Assembly: GCF_000751775.1 (NCBI RefSeq)
Contig: NZ_CCRF01000044.1
Span: forward strand, 1 to 64,000
Source of the DNA: Caldibacillus thermoamylovorans
GTDB taxonomy: Bacteria; Bacillota; Bacilli; Bacillales; Caldibacillaceae
DNA length: 64,000 nt
Direction: 5' to 3'
Numbering within the stretch: the stretch's first letter is position 1; every line of letters begins with the position of its first letter. The position numbers were made by a program, and so were the translations under genes. Shown here in pieces: positions 25,452-34,395 of the stretch. Under the pieces are notes generated by a model. It saw only the letters and a list, made by a program, of their open reading frames with translations. It was not told the origin of the DNA and made no database searches.

Positions 25452-26891
25452 TCATTTTTCATTAAGTAAGTAGCGTAATTTTCTCATTGTAATTTGCAGT
25501 CTTTTTGCCGCTTCTTTTCGATTTCCTTCAACATCTTTAAGCGTTTTCATGATAAAGGCTTTCCCCACATATGCTTCTAGATCCTTGACCTGGTCGAGAA
25601 TCTCTTCTAAACTTATTTCTTCTTTTTGATTAAAAACTGTGAGAACTTGATTTGTCCAACGATGAAGATAACTTTCAAGTTCGCTTTCTTCACTTTTTTT
25701 ACTTATTGTTCTTCCTATATTCGGGTGTGAAGAGATAGCAAAATAGGATATCGGCAAGTCACCAGGTGTAATAACGGCTTGATTTGAATCGGTTAAAGCT
25801 ACAACTCTTGTAACAAAATTGGCTAACTCACGAATATTTCCGGGCCAATCATACCTTTGCAAATAGGCCAGAGCATCATCTGAAAAAGTAATATTTGAAT
25901 TAGGAAAGCGTTGTAATAGGTGTTCGATTAGGTACGGAATATCCTCTTTTCGCTCACGAAGCGGTGGGATTGTTAAATGAACGACATTTAATCGATAATA
26001 CAAATCTTCTCTAAATTTTTTGTTTTTCACGGCTTCTTGGAGGTCTTCATTCGTTGCTGCAATGAGTCTCGTATTTGTCCGGAAAATTTTATCGCTTCCA
26101 ACAGGCATAAATTCTCGTGTTTCCAACACCCGTAACAATTTTACCTGAATTGAACGAGACGCTTCTGCAATTTCATCAAGAAACAATGTACCTTGACTGG
26201 CGATGGAAAATAATCCTTTCCGTTGTTGAGTCGCTCCGGTAAAGGCTCCCTTTTCGTGACCGAACAACTCACTTTCTAATAGTGATTCGGGAATGGCACC
26301 GCAATTGACCCCGATAAAAGACTCTTGGCTTCTTGGGCTTGCATGATGAATAAATCTGGATAAAACTTCCTTGCCTGTGCCTGTTTCCCCTTCAATTAAC
26401 ACATTCACATTTTTTTGAGCCACCTTGTAAGCTGTTTTCAGTAGTTGCTCCATTTTTTCACTTTTGCCGGTAATAAAGCCGATTTCATGGGCGATGCTTT
26501 TTATAGTTTCGTGTGCAGTTTTATCATTATCTTCCAGTAAGCTGTCTATTTGTTTTTCCAATAAGTCAATATCATCAAATGGTTTTTCAATATAATCAGA
26601 AGCACCGAATTTTATTGCTTCCACAGCTGTTTTTATCGTGCTGTACCCGGTCATAATAATGGCCTTACAGCGAGGTTGGAACTTTTTTAGTTGTTGTAAA
26701 AGGGTTAGACCATCCACATCAGGTAATTTTAAATCAATCATCGCGGCATGAAATTTTTGTAAGGAAAAATTAATTGAAAAAAACTCTTTTCCACTATTTA
26801 CAACTTGTACCCGATATCCTTTCGCGGTAAAAAGGCGGGACAAAAAATTACCAATCTCGATTTCATCATCGATAATTAATAAATTGATCAC
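25452..26891 (-). CDS. NtrC-family sigma-54-activating response regulator
   Basis: A 479-residue response regulator. The receiver domain has the acidic pair DDE near residues 8-10 and phosphoacceptor Asp53 (MIDLKLPDVDG). A central AAA+ domain carries Walker A GETGTGKE (about 168) and the sigma-54-contacting GAFTGA loop (about 214). A C-terminal Fis-type helix-turn-helix ends the protein (GNRKEAAKRLQITMRKLRYL). It therefore opens sigma-54 promoters when phosphorylated, and the adh promoter 2.8 kb away is the only one I see in the window. GTG start overlaps the kinase stop by four bases, so the two are translationally coupled. Confidence 0.92.
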   Translation of the reverse strand: MINLLIIDDEIEIGNFLSRLFTAKGYRVQVVNSGKEFFSINFSLQKFHAAMIDLKLPDVDGLTLLQQLKKFQPRCKAIIMTGYSTIKTAVEAIKFGASDYIEKPFDDIDLLEKQIDSLLEDNDKTAHETIKSIAHEIGFITGKSEKMEQLLKTAYKVAQKNVNVLIEGETGTGKEVLSRFIHHASPRSQESFIGVNCGAIPESLLESELFGHEKGAFTGATQQRKGLFSIASQGTLFLDEIAEASRSIQVKLLRVLETREFMPVGSDKIFRTNTRLIAATNEDLQEAVKNKKFREDLYYRLNVVHLTIPPLRERKEDIPYLIEHLLQRFPNSNITFSDDALAYLQRYDWPGNIRELANFVTRVVALTDSNQAVITPGDLPISYFAISSHPNIGRTISKKSEESELESYLHRWTNQVLTVFNQKEEISLEEILDQVKDLEAYVGKAFIMKTLKDVEGNRKEAAKRLQITMRKLRYLLNEK

Positions 26892-28531
26892 ATTTTCACC
26901 TCAGTTCCTTGAGAAGATTGAACAGGTAATTTTAGTGTGAAAGTACTTCCTTTATTCAGTTGACTAATCACATCGATGAAGCCGCCGTGTTTTTTGGCAA
27001 TTCCTAAACTAACCGATAATCCTAACCCGGTTCCGCTTTTTTTCGTTGTATGAAACGGGTGGAAAATGTTCGATATCCGTTCTTCTTCAATTCCGATTCC
27101 ATTATCTTTAACAGTTAAATGAAGTTCGTTATGCTGATAAGAGGTTTTAATTGTTATTGCCTTTTCTTGTCGTGATGTTTGTTCCAAGGCATCTTTCGCA
27201 TTTAATAGTAAATTGATGATGATTTGTTCAATCTGAGTCCGGCTGCCCTCAATTAAAGGTAAATCCGGTTGTAAATGAATATGAAATTGAATTTGATTTT
27301 TTTCAAATTGATATTTTACTAGATTTAGTACTTGACTGACCGCTTCATTTAAAGATACAGGTTCAAAAATATACTCGTCCTGTCTTGAAAAAGTTAGAAG
27401 ACTTTTAATGATTTGCTTGCAGCGATCACCGCATTTTTTTATATCGTAAAGGAGAGAAAAGACCGGATCTTCTTTTGAAAAATCTCTCAATAACAACTGG
27501 GAATTTCCTAAAATGGCTGTTAACGGGCTGTTCAGTTCATGGGCAATCCCTGCAGCCATTTCGCCAATCGCAGCCAATTTTCCGGAATGAATCAACTGTG
27601 CTTCCATTTTTCTTTTTCCTGTTACATCTTTGATATAAGCAATAACACCGTATAAATTATTTTCTTTATTATGAATCGGATAGCTATATACTTCACAGAT
27701 TGTTTGATCCGGGTAATTTAATTCCAAATAACCGGCTTTTTGAGCGTTAAATGTATCGATAATTAATTGTTTCAATGATGGTTCATTTATTAAAAGGTTC
27801 GTTTTTTTCCGAATTTGATAAAAATCATTTGCCGCGTCATTATATTGTAAAATATGTAAATCTTTATCAAACACAATGATCATATCATCAACTGCTTTAA
27901 ATGTGTCTTCCCATTGTTGTTTCGCATGTAAAACTTCACCGTATAATTGAACGTTTTCAATGGTTATCGCCAAATGATCGGTCAGTTGTTCAAGAAAGGA
28001 CAGTTCATCTTCGTTCCAAATGGTTTGATCCGTACGCCCCATACACAAGACGCCGATTTTTTTATTTTTACTGTAGATGGGAAGTACTAAAATCGTTTGT
28101 AAATGAAGTGCTGCTAAATGTTTTTTTTCATAGAAATGAATGGGTGAGCCGACTAATTCCTGTAAAATTATTTTTCTTTCATTTAACGCAGTCCAATAAA
28201 GAGAATTATGTTCAAAAATGGTCGAACCGATTTTTACACAGCGGCTGTCTTTAGGGTAAACATTGACGAGAACAAGTTTGTTGTTTTGTAGTAAAGATAT
28301 GCTGATATGGTCAAAATCGATGAGCATCTGCAATTTATCAATCATATTTGATAAGATATTGTCTAACGGCATATCAACTTTTATACTTTTCATTATTTCG
28401 TTCATGATTTCTAATTGTAAATTTTTCTTTTCCAATTGTTCGACCGTTTTCTTTAGCTCCGTGTAGTAATTTTTTTTAGAAGATTTTATTCCTGTTAACT
28501 GGGCAATCATTTCTTGTTTTTCTTCAAGCAT
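26888..28531 (-). CDS. Soluble GAF-PAS sensor histidine kinase
   Basis: A 547-residue kinase without membrane segments, so it senses an intracellular signal. Order: short coiled coil (1-45), GAF domain (about 50-200), PAS domain (about 207-320), HisKA with GIAHELNSPL (phospho-His about 331), and HATPase with NLLLNAKDAL (N box), DNGIGI (G1), TTKKSGTGLGLS (G2). It lies 14 bases behind the iron-type alcohol dehydrogenase with its ribosome site (AAGGCGGTGA) overlapping that stop codon, and overlaps the response regulator by four bases. Partnership with that regulator is near certain. The ligand is unknown but an alcohol, aldehyde or redox state is the natural guess. Confidence 0.9.
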   Translation of the reverse strand: MLEEKQEMIAQLTGIKSSKKNYYTELKKTVEQLEKKNLQLEIMNEIMKSIKVDMPLDNILSNMIDKLQMLIDFDHISISLLQNNKLVLVNVYPKDSRCVKIGSTIFEHNSLYWTALNERKIILQELVGSPIHFYEKKHLAALHLQTILVLPIYSKNKKIGVLCMGRTDQTIWNEDELSFLEQLTDHLAITIENVQLYGEVLHAKQQWEDTFKAVDDMIIVFDKDLHILQYNDAANDFYQIRKKTNLLINEPSLKQLIIDTFNAQKAGYLELNYPDQTICEVYSYPIHNKENNLYGVIAYIKDVTGKRKMEAQLIHSGKLAAIGEMAAGIAHELNSPLTAILGNSQLLLRDFSKEDPVFSLLYDIKKCGDRCKQIIKSLLTFSRQDEYIFEPVSLNEAVSQVLNLVKYQFEKNQIQFHIHLQPDLPLIEGSRTQIEQIIINLLLNAKDALEQTSRQEKAITIKTSYQHNELHLTVKDNGIGIEEERISNIFHPFHTTKKSGTGLGLSVSLGIAKKHGGFIDVISQLNKGSTFTLKLPVQSSQGTEVKM

Positions 28532-28545
28532 AATCGTTCACCGCC

Positions 28546-29694
28546 TTATAAGATGTTTTCCAACAATGTTTTCACTTGAATAAAATCCATATCGCGAGGA
28601 TTTGTAATCATACAAGCATCTTCTAGTGCGGTTTGACTAATCAGGTTGATCTCATCTTCAGTTATGCCAATATTCCTTAACCTTTTCGGAATTCCAATAT
28701 CCTCTGATAATTGATTGACAAATGCAACGGCTCGATTTCCTGCCTCACGCTGTGTTAACCCCCTTGTGTCAATGCCCATGATTTCAGCGATCTCTGTAAA
28801 ACGTTTCGGCACGGCAATAAAGTTAAAATCCATAATATGCGGCAAAAGGATGGCATTGATTTCCCCATGCGGAAGTGGAAATCGGCCACCAATGGCGTGT
28901 GATATGGCATGAGCAGCACCTAAAATCGCATTGGAAAAAGCAAGTCCGGCTTGTAAACTAGCCATAGCCATGGCCTCTTTTGCTTCCATATTCGTTTTTG
29001 AGGCGACGGATGGGCGTAAATAATTTGCGACAAGGTAAAGTGCATTTTTAGCTTGCACATCGGTTAATGGTGTCGCGGCAATACTGACATAAGCTTCAAT
29101 CGCATGTGTCAGCACATCCATTCCCGTTGAGGCAGTTAATGCACTATCCTTTGTCATTAAAGTAAAAGGGTCGATGATGGCAATATCAGGTACTAACGTT
29201 TTCGATACAATGGTCATTTTTCTTTTTCGCTCGGAATCAACGATAATGGAAAACTGTGAAACCTCTGAACCCGAACCGGCCGTTGTCATAACCATGACCA
29301 TGGGAGGGAGCGGTTTTTCAATTTTATCAATTCCCTCATAATCACTAATTTTTCCACTGTTTGTCGCCAGTATTGCGATTGCTTTCGCTACATCTAAGAC
29401 ACTGCCGCCACCGATTCCGATAATGGCGTCACACTCATTTTCCCGAAAAACAGACACACCTTTCACAACTTCAGTATCTTTGGGATTCGTTGTTATGTCT
29501 GTAAAAGTGGCATAAGGTAAATGACTGTCTTTACATATTTGAATAATTTTTTCCAGCCAACCGGCGTTCGCTACCCCTAAATCACTGACAATAAGTACTT
29601 TTTTGGCTCCTAAACGAAGGCACGCTTCACCGACTTGGCTTATTGCATTAGAACCGAAAATGATTTCAGGTGTTACAAATTTTTTAATATGCAT
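28546..29694 (-). CDS. Iron-type (group III) alcohol dehydrogenase
   Basis: A 382-residue Fe-ADH. The NAD-binding GIGGGSVLDVAKA motif is near residues 93-105, followed by TTAGSGSEVS. The metal ligands are visible as DVLTHAIEAY (Asp/His) and later AHAISHAIGG and LPHGEINAILLP (His ligands). It is the first gene of a three-gene operon with the histidine kinase and the sigma-54 activator. Start 29694 follows GGGTGGTATTT. The fixed linkage of an alcohol dehydrogenase to a two-component system recalls the ErcA/ErcS' arrangement of pseudomonads, in which the dehydrogenase-like protein affects ethanol-oxidation control. It could act as enzyme, signal generator or both. Confidence 0.9.
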   Translation of the reverse strand: MHIKKFVTPEIIFGSNAISQVGEACLRLGAKKVLIVSDLGVANAGWLEKIIQICKDSHLPYATFTDITTNPKDTEVVKGVSVFRENECDAIIGIGGGSVLDVAKAIAILATNSGKISDYEGIDKIEKPLPPMVMVMTTAGSGSEVSQFSIIVDSERKRKMTIVSKTLVPDIAIIDPFTLMTKDSALTASTGMDVLTHAIEAYVSIAATPLTDVQAKNALYLVANYLRPSVASKTNMEAKEAMAMASLQAGLAFSNAILGAAHAISHAIGGRFPLPHGEINAILLPHIMDFNFIAVPKRFTEIAEIMGIDTRGLTQREAGNRAVAFVNQLSEDIGIPKRLRNIGITEDEINLISQTALEDACMITNPRDMDFIQVKTLLENIL

Positions 29695-29820
29695 AAATAC
29701 CACCCTATTAGAATTTTTATCAAAATATTTTTAAAAGAATTTCGATTTTAAGGAGATTAGTATAATCCTGTTTTTGAAAGAGCCTTCATTTCCGGTTAGG
29801 ATTCATGTGATCTTATAGAA

Positions 29821-29850
29821 AGTATATCTTCTGACTTGTTTTAAAGTCAA
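29821..29850 (-). promoter_or_regulatory. Sigma-A promoter of the Fe-ADH/kinase/regulator operon
   Basis: On the minus strand TTGACT, 18 bases, TATACT, about 125 bases before the Fe-ADH start. Unlike the facing operon there is no sigma-54 box here, so the sensor operon appears to have a housekeeping promoter. Confidence 0.6.
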
Positions 29851-29983
29851 CAATATTAGAAATATGAAATTTTGCAGGTTTTTCGAATATGAAAATTCTC
29901 TGCTTTAGCGGTAGGAGTTGTTAAAAACGGGGTACATATAGCTGTCTATAAAAAGGAGAGAGAACTTGATTATAAGAACTAGC

Positions 29984-30016
29984 TGAAAAAGCGGACAACA
30001 AATGTATCGTCCGCTA
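29984..30016 (-). terminator. Terminator of the RraA-family gene
   Basis: Minus strand AGCGGAC / GTCCGCT stem with a 12-base loop followed by TTTTT, ten bases after the RraA stop codon. Confidence 0.8.
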
Positions 30017-30025
30017 TTTTCCGGG

Positions 30026-30640
30026 TTAACTAAAAAGATCTTCTAAATATTTTCTTGCAGAAGCTTCATCTTGCAATGCCGAGGCTTCTCGTTGTTCATC
30101 CTTCTTTAACTTGGCTAAAGCTTTTTCTAAAACTTTCTCGGCATCTGCTTGAGGGATTACAACGACACCATCTGCATCACCGACAATAATGTCACCGGGG
30201 GTAATGGATACGCCGCCACAGGAAATCGGAACATTTATTTCCCCAGCGCCATTCTTAAAACTTGCCGCTACAGTTGTCCCTTTAGAAAACACGGGAAAGT
30301 TAAGGGAACGGACACCGATTAAATCCCGAATAACACCGTCAACGATAATACCGGCAATGCCAAGTTTTTGCGCCAAACTCACAACAAAATCTCCGGCAAC
30401 TGCCCGATAAGATTCCCCTTTTGCATCTACAACGAGGACATCTCCGGGTGAAGCTTCCTTGATTGCTTTCAAAACCATTGTGTTGTCCCCGGCCGGAATC
30501 TTTACAGTAAATGCCCGGCCAGCAACTTTATATGAATCTTGCAATGGTTTAATGGATGGATCCAAATTATTCATGCCATTTAATGCATCAGAAATACAGG
30601 TGGTCGGTAGATCATAAAATTGTTTCATCCATTTTTCCAA
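30026..30640 (-). CDS. RraA-family protein (HMG/oxaloacetate aldolase-like)
   Basis: A 204-residue protein of the RraA/HMG aldolase fold. The GDFVVSLAQKLGIAGIIVDG segment with following VIRD carries the Arg-Asp pair that binds substrate and metal. GDADGVVVIP near residue 155 is the family C-terminal signature. Possible activities are 4-hydroxy-4-methyl-2-oxoglutarate aldolase or oxaloacetate decarboxylase; RNase E regulation is not expected in Bacillaceae. The TTG start has AGGAGG nine bases upstream. It is transcribed in the same direction as the Fe-ADH operon further along but has its own terminator, so no functional link is shown. Confidence 0.82.
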   Translation of the reverse strand: MEKWMKQFYDLPTTCISDALNGMNNLDPSIKPLQDSYKVAGRAFTVKIPAGDNTMVLKAIKEASPGDVLVVDAKGESYRAVAGDFVVSLAQKLGIAGIIVDGVIRDLIGVRSLNFPVFSKGTTVAASFKNGAGEINVPISCGGVSITPGDIIVGDADGVVVIPQADAEKVLEKALAKLKKDEQREASALQDEASARKYLEDLFS

Positions 30641-30901
30641 TTTTGGTAACCTCCTAATTATTTAATCCTATATTACTATTATAAATTTACATGAAAAATA
30701 ATGAAAATTAAAATAGAAAAAAATTATAAAAGAAGATAAGCAAAAGAAATGGTTTTGAATATGATGTATCCAAAAAATTGTTGCCTTTTAGGTACATACC
30801 TAGCCATAAAAAAAACCTTTGCATACCTTGTAATTGAATAGCTTAGGTTGATTCATTATTTTAATAATGAATGGCCTATAAAATAAGAGGAGGATGCGTA
30901 T

Positions 30902-31156
30902 ATGCATAATGAAATCAGTTCCCCTTATATAAATGGGGGAGAAGAAAGAATCTTTGGGAGACCATTTGGTTACGGCAGACCATTTTGGTCGGGTAGACCG
31001 TTTTGGTATGGCAGACCTTTCGGATATGGCTTTGGCGGTCCGTTTCTTGGCGGTGTTTTAGGTGGCCTTCTGGGTAGTACACTGGTAGCACCATTTACTT
31101 TTGGTTCCCCTTATCCCTTTGGATACGGTGGGTATCCATTTTATCCGTATTGGTAA
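30902..31156 (+). CDS. Gly/Phe/Tyr-rich small protein, possibly spore-coat related
   Basis: An 84-residue low-complexity protein. After a short polar head (MHNEISSPYINGGEE) it has four or five near-repeats of GRPFxYGRPF, a Gly/Leu stretch (GGVLGGLLGST) and an aromatic tail (YPFGYGGYPFYPYW). GAGGAGGATG precedes the ATG at good spacing, so it is translated. Such Gly-Tyr-rich proteins often belong to spore coats or extracellular matrices in Bacillus, but no family is recognised. The Arg-Pro-Phe repeats are unusual and could self-assemble. Confidence 0.7.
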   Translation: MHNEISSPYINGGEERIFGRPFGYGRPFWSGRPFWYGRPFGYGFGGPFLGGVLGGLLGSTLVAPFTFGSPYPFGYGGYPFYPYW

Positions 31157-31284
31157 TTTCAAAACTCGGATATATAAATGAACGACGGAAATGGCAGAGT
31201 GGGCTTGTCCAAAAAGGCTAATGCATGCCTATTGGCAGCCCTTGTTTAAGGATAGTATCTTCTGGGGAAGGTAAATTGTTCGGG

Positions 31285-31584
31285 CTATCGCTGTCCATTC
31301 TTAGCCTGATTTTTTTGCTTCTTTTGATAGGTTAACCAAGCGGTTTTTAATGAAGCATATAAACCAATTGCCGCAGAACCATAAAAGCCACCCATAAAGA
31401 TTCCTGCCCACAAATCTTTTCGATGACTAATAAAAATTGAAATCAAATAACCCAACACGGTAGCAATAGTAGGAAAATATTTCCTCGGGATGGGAAAAAC
31501 TTTAAATAGTTGAGTTAGAAGGACAATTGATGGAACTGCAATCACGCCATCCCAAAAATTTGTATGTATCTCTGGAAAGTTCAT
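31285..31584 (-). CDS. Small membrane protein, holin-like
   Basis: A 99-residue protein with two to three membrane helices (about residues 12-30, 38-53 and 60-82) and a very basic tail (KKQKNQAKNGQR). This topology and charge pattern resemble phage holins and holin-like proteins common in Bacillus chromosomes, but there is no endolysin next to it; the wall hydrolase at 32073 is divergent. ATG is preceded by AAAGGAACG. Function not assigned. Confidence 0.6.
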   Translation of the reverse strand: MNFPEIHTNFWDGVIAVPSIVLLTQLFKVFPIPRKYFPTIATVLGYLISIFISHRKDLWAGIFMGGFYGSAAIGLYASLKTAWLTYQKKQKNQAKNGQR

Positions 31585-32072
31585 AAAACCGTTCCTTTCT
31601 TATTTGCCTAAAAATAGTATTGGAAAAAGTTGAGTAACTATACTTGTAAAAATATTTAAAAAAGAAATTTTGGAGAAATTTTGAGAAATACGTTGCTTAC
31701 AAAAATACATATTTTTTTCATTTTAGAAGGATATGGAGTTTTTAAATAAATATTTATAAATACTGAAAGTCTGAAGTTAAAAATTGCCAAAAACAGGTTT
31801 TTAATAATTTGGTATCCAACAGGTTTTACAAAAAATTTCTCATTAAATATAGGACATTAGTTTTATAGAAAATTGATTGGTATAAATGAATAAACAATTA
31901 ATTTTAAATTTATAATGTTTATGTCGACATATAGTACTTACTCCTCATTTATATTACAAAACATTAACAAAGTCCTATAAATCTACCAAATTTCTACAAT
32001 TATAGGTATAATAATAATAGGATCTAAAGACTAATGAGAAATGGCCGATATAAAGAAAAAGGGGGGTATCCA
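31585..32072. promoter_or_regulatory. Promoter region of the wall hydrolase with a WalR-like box
   Basis: About 490 AT-rich bases. At 31953-31969 the minus strand reads TGTTAATGTTTTGTAAT, an exact fit to the WalR consensus (TGTWAH-N5-TGTWAH). A TATAAT lies at about 32008, 60 bases before the start codon. WalR activates LytE/CwlO-type wall hydrolases in Bacillus subtilis. Nothing else is seen in this stretch. Confidence 0.55.
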
Positions 32073-33347
32073 TTGAGTAATAAAAAAGTAATCATGTCAG
32101 TAACAGCAAGTGCAGCAATTGCCTCTGCTCTACTTGGTGCTAATGAAACAGAAGCAGCAACTTATAAAGTCCAACGCGGGGATTCTTTATGGGCAATTGC
32201 ACAAAAGTATAATGTTAGTGTGACTCAGTTGAAAAGTTTGAATCAATTAACATCTGATGTCATCTATCCAAACCAAGTTTTGGAAACAGGGAGTAGCGAA
32301 ACTAGTCAAACTACTCCATCAAGTTCTACGAATCAACCGGTTTCAACAGCAGCAAGTACATACACGGTCAAGAGTGGCGACACCTTGAGTAAAATTGCTT
32401 TACAACATAACATTTCGTTAAAAGACTTAATGGCATGGAACAATTTAACTTCTTCATTAATTTATCCTGGGAATGTACTTGTCGTGAGCGGTCAGGGACA
32501 ATCGTCAAGTTCCAGTAATCAGAATCAGAATTCCGCACCACCATCCAATCAAAATCCAGGTACACAAGGTGGCTCCACAATCACTTATACGATTAAAAGC
32601 GGCGATACCTTAAGCGGCATTGCTTTTAAATATAAAGTTTCCGTCCAAGATTTAATGGCATGGAATAATTTAACGACCACCTTAATTTTCCCGGGTAATA
32701 CTTTAACTGTCAAAAATGCTCAAACATCAACGGATACAAGTTCAAATTCAACTTCTAATTCGAATCAAAATGGCTCGGCTTCTTCGGATTATACCGTTCA
32801 AGCAGGGGACTCTTTATGGAAAATTGCAAGTAAATTTGGAGTTAGTGTCGCTAATTTAAAGAGCTGGAATAATTTGAGCTCTGATGTGATTTATGTAGGT
32901 CAAAAATTAACCATTCAAGGTTCAGCGGGATCTGGTGTTTCCAATAATTCCGGAAGTAACACATCTACTAATACCAATGGCAGTTATAATGTTAATACGC
33001 TAGTCAGCGTAGCAAAAAGTTTACTCGGAATCCCTTATGTATGGGGTGGCACTACGCCAAGCGGTTTTGATTGCAGTGGCTTTATTTATTATGTTTATAA
33101 ACAATCCGGTAAAGATATTAAGCGTTATTCGAGTGAAGGATATTTTGATCGTTCGTATTATGTAAACAATCCGGAAGTTGGCGATCTTGTATTCTTTAAA
33201 AATACATATAAAGCCGGCATTTCTCACTTGGGCATATATTTGGGGAACAATCAATTTATTAATGCAGGTTCCGACGGCGTGGAAATTGCTAGTCTAGACA
33301 ATCCTTATTGGAAACGCCACTTTGACAGTTTTAAGAGATTTTATTAA
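32073..33347 (+). CDS. LysM-NlpC/P60 peptidoglycan endopeptidase (LytE/CwlS-like)
   Basis: A secreted 424-residue D,L-endopeptidase that cuts peptide stems between D-Glu and meso-diaminopimelate. A signal peptide ends at NETEA. Four LysM wall-binding repeats (each starting YxVxxGDxL) are separated by Ser/Asn/Gln linkers, followed by the NlpC/P60 domain with catalytic Cys in FDCSGF and His in ISHLGIYLG. Four LysM modules and the length match CwlS (YojL) of Bacillus subtilis; LytE has three. TTG at 32073 is the start, with AAGGGGGG upstream; the earlier ATG at 32034 precedes that site. Expected role is cell separation, probably under WalR. Confidence 0.9.
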   Translation: MSNKKVIMSVTASAAIASALLGANETEAATYKVQRGDSLWAIAQKYNVSVTQLKSLNQLTSDVIYPNQVLETGSSETSQTTPSSSTNQPVSTAASTYTVKSGDTLSKIALQHNISLKDLMAWNNLTSSLIYPGNVLVVSGQGQSSSSSNQNQNSAPPSNQNPGTQGGSTITYTIKSGDTLSGIAFKYKVSVQDLMAWNNLTTTLIFPGNTLTVKNAQTSTDTSSNSTSNSNQNGSASSDYTVQAGDSLWKIASKFGVSVANLKSWNNLSSDVIYVGQKLTIQGSAGSGVSNNSGSNTSTNTNGSYNVNTLVSVAKSLLGIPYVWGGTTPSGFDCSGFIYYVYKQSGKDIKRYSSEGYFDRSYYVNNPEVGDLVFFKNTYKAGISHLGIYLGNNQFINAGSDGVEIASLDNPYWKRHFDSFKRFY

Positions 33348-33381
33348 TATCTTTCCTTTCAAAATAATAAAATCAGTAAAG

Positions 33382-33413
33382 AGACCTCATTTCTTTTTAA
33401 AATGAGGTCTTTC
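33382..33413 (+). terminator. Terminator of the wall hydrolase gene
   Basis: AGACCTCATTT / AAATGAGGTCT stem with a CTTTTTA loop, followed by TTCG. Confidence 0.8.
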
Positions 33414-33507
33414 GCTGTAGCGGGAATTTAAATGAGGGTAGTTAGTCACATCCGTGTTTGAAGGAAAATGAGGTGGAGGCTAAACTTAACTGGAGTGTTT
33501 TATGATG

Positions 33508-34077
33508 TTATCCCCACATTTTCATTAAGTCATTTGTTACTAAAATTTCAATTTCTCCGCTACCTGAATAAATCGATTTCACTTTAGCCAAAATCCGTTT
33601 ACTCAAGGCGATTTTTGGTCTTAATTCCTCAACAATTTGTTCCGGTAACCAGCCAACGATATTTCCATTACGATTATAGACAGCAATGCCATTAAAACTT
33701 TTTTCGCTATCTTCTATTATTTCATCGATAATATAGAGCTGCTCATTTATTTTTAAATTAGTGATTGGATCATCAGCATTATTCGAGGGTTTTAATAATT
33801 TGAAGGTCGTATTTATATATGGCTCGGTAAGATTCCAACCGCAATGATTACAAATCTTAATTAAGTTGTTTTTATTAACGTAACTATACTTCTTACAACG
33901 TGGACAAGTCATAAACGTAAAATTTTCCTTATTATTCGTTTGATAATGTTTATGCGTGGAAGAATTGGGTTGGCTGGTTGACGGTCCATGTCGACTTTTC
34001 TTTTGATCGTACAATAGTATGCTAACAAAAATGATTAACATAGTTATAAAAGTAGTAATCCACATCATGGTTCTCAC
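33508..34077 (-). CDS. Membrane-anchored zinc-ribbon protein with HIRAN-like domain
   Basis: A 189-residue protein. One N-terminal membrane helix (about residues 5-24) is followed by a polar linker, then a zinc ribbon (CPRCKKYSYV ... CNHCGW, about 58-80). The C-terminal domain (about 100-185) reads like HIRAN: GIAVYNRNGNIVGWLPEQI, then ILAKVKSI and GEIEILV. HIRAN domains bind DNA ends or stalled forks and usually sit on SNF2 enzymes; a membrane-tethered version is unusual. AAGGAGGTGAGAACC precedes ATG. The neighbouring genes give no hint. The HIRAN call rests on pattern only. Confidence 0.6.
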   Translation of the reverse strand: MRTMMWITTFITMLIIFVSILLYDQKKSRHGPSTSQPNSSTHKHYQTNNKENFTFMTCPRCKKYSYVNKNNLIKICNHCGWNLTEPYINTTFKLLKPSNNADDPITNLKINEQLYIIDEIIEDSEKSFNGIAVYNRNGNIVGWLPEQIVEELRPKIALSKRILAKVKSIYSGSGEIEILVTNDLMKMWG

Positions 34078-34130
34078 CTCCTTATATGCAATTTATAAAA
34101 AATTATTTCCCTAAAAATGTGAACTTGTAG

Positions 34131-34146
34131 GGGGAAGCGCTTCCAT
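34131..34146 (-). promoter_or_regulatory. Possible CcpA cre site
   Basis: On the minus strand ATGGAAGCGCTTCCCC matches 14 of 16 positions of the cre consensus WTGNAANCGNWNNCAW, with a palindromic GGAAGCGCTTCC core. It lies 55 bases before the HIRAN-like gene and about 250 before the YneR-like gene. Confidence 0.4.
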
Positions 34147-34395
34147 TTCTATTATTATTATATCATATATTAACGTAAATTTGTATCGGTTAACCTAAAA
34201 ATAAAGGGGACTTACCAAGCATTTAATTAGGTAAAAATTACATAACACTTATTAATTAAATTCACAAATTATCCAAAAATCAAGATTGCCGCGAAAAACT
34301 TTTACTGATATACTAAGAGCAAGAAATGTTTGTGAAATATTTCACAATTAGTGTTTTCTAGAATGACAGCCCAATTTTATGATGAGGTGATGATC

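Noticed and set aside
34131-34146. GGAAGCGCTTCC palindrome as a restriction-type or phage operator
   Set aside because: A cre site explains it better (14 of 16 matches); kept only as a low-confidence regulatory feature.
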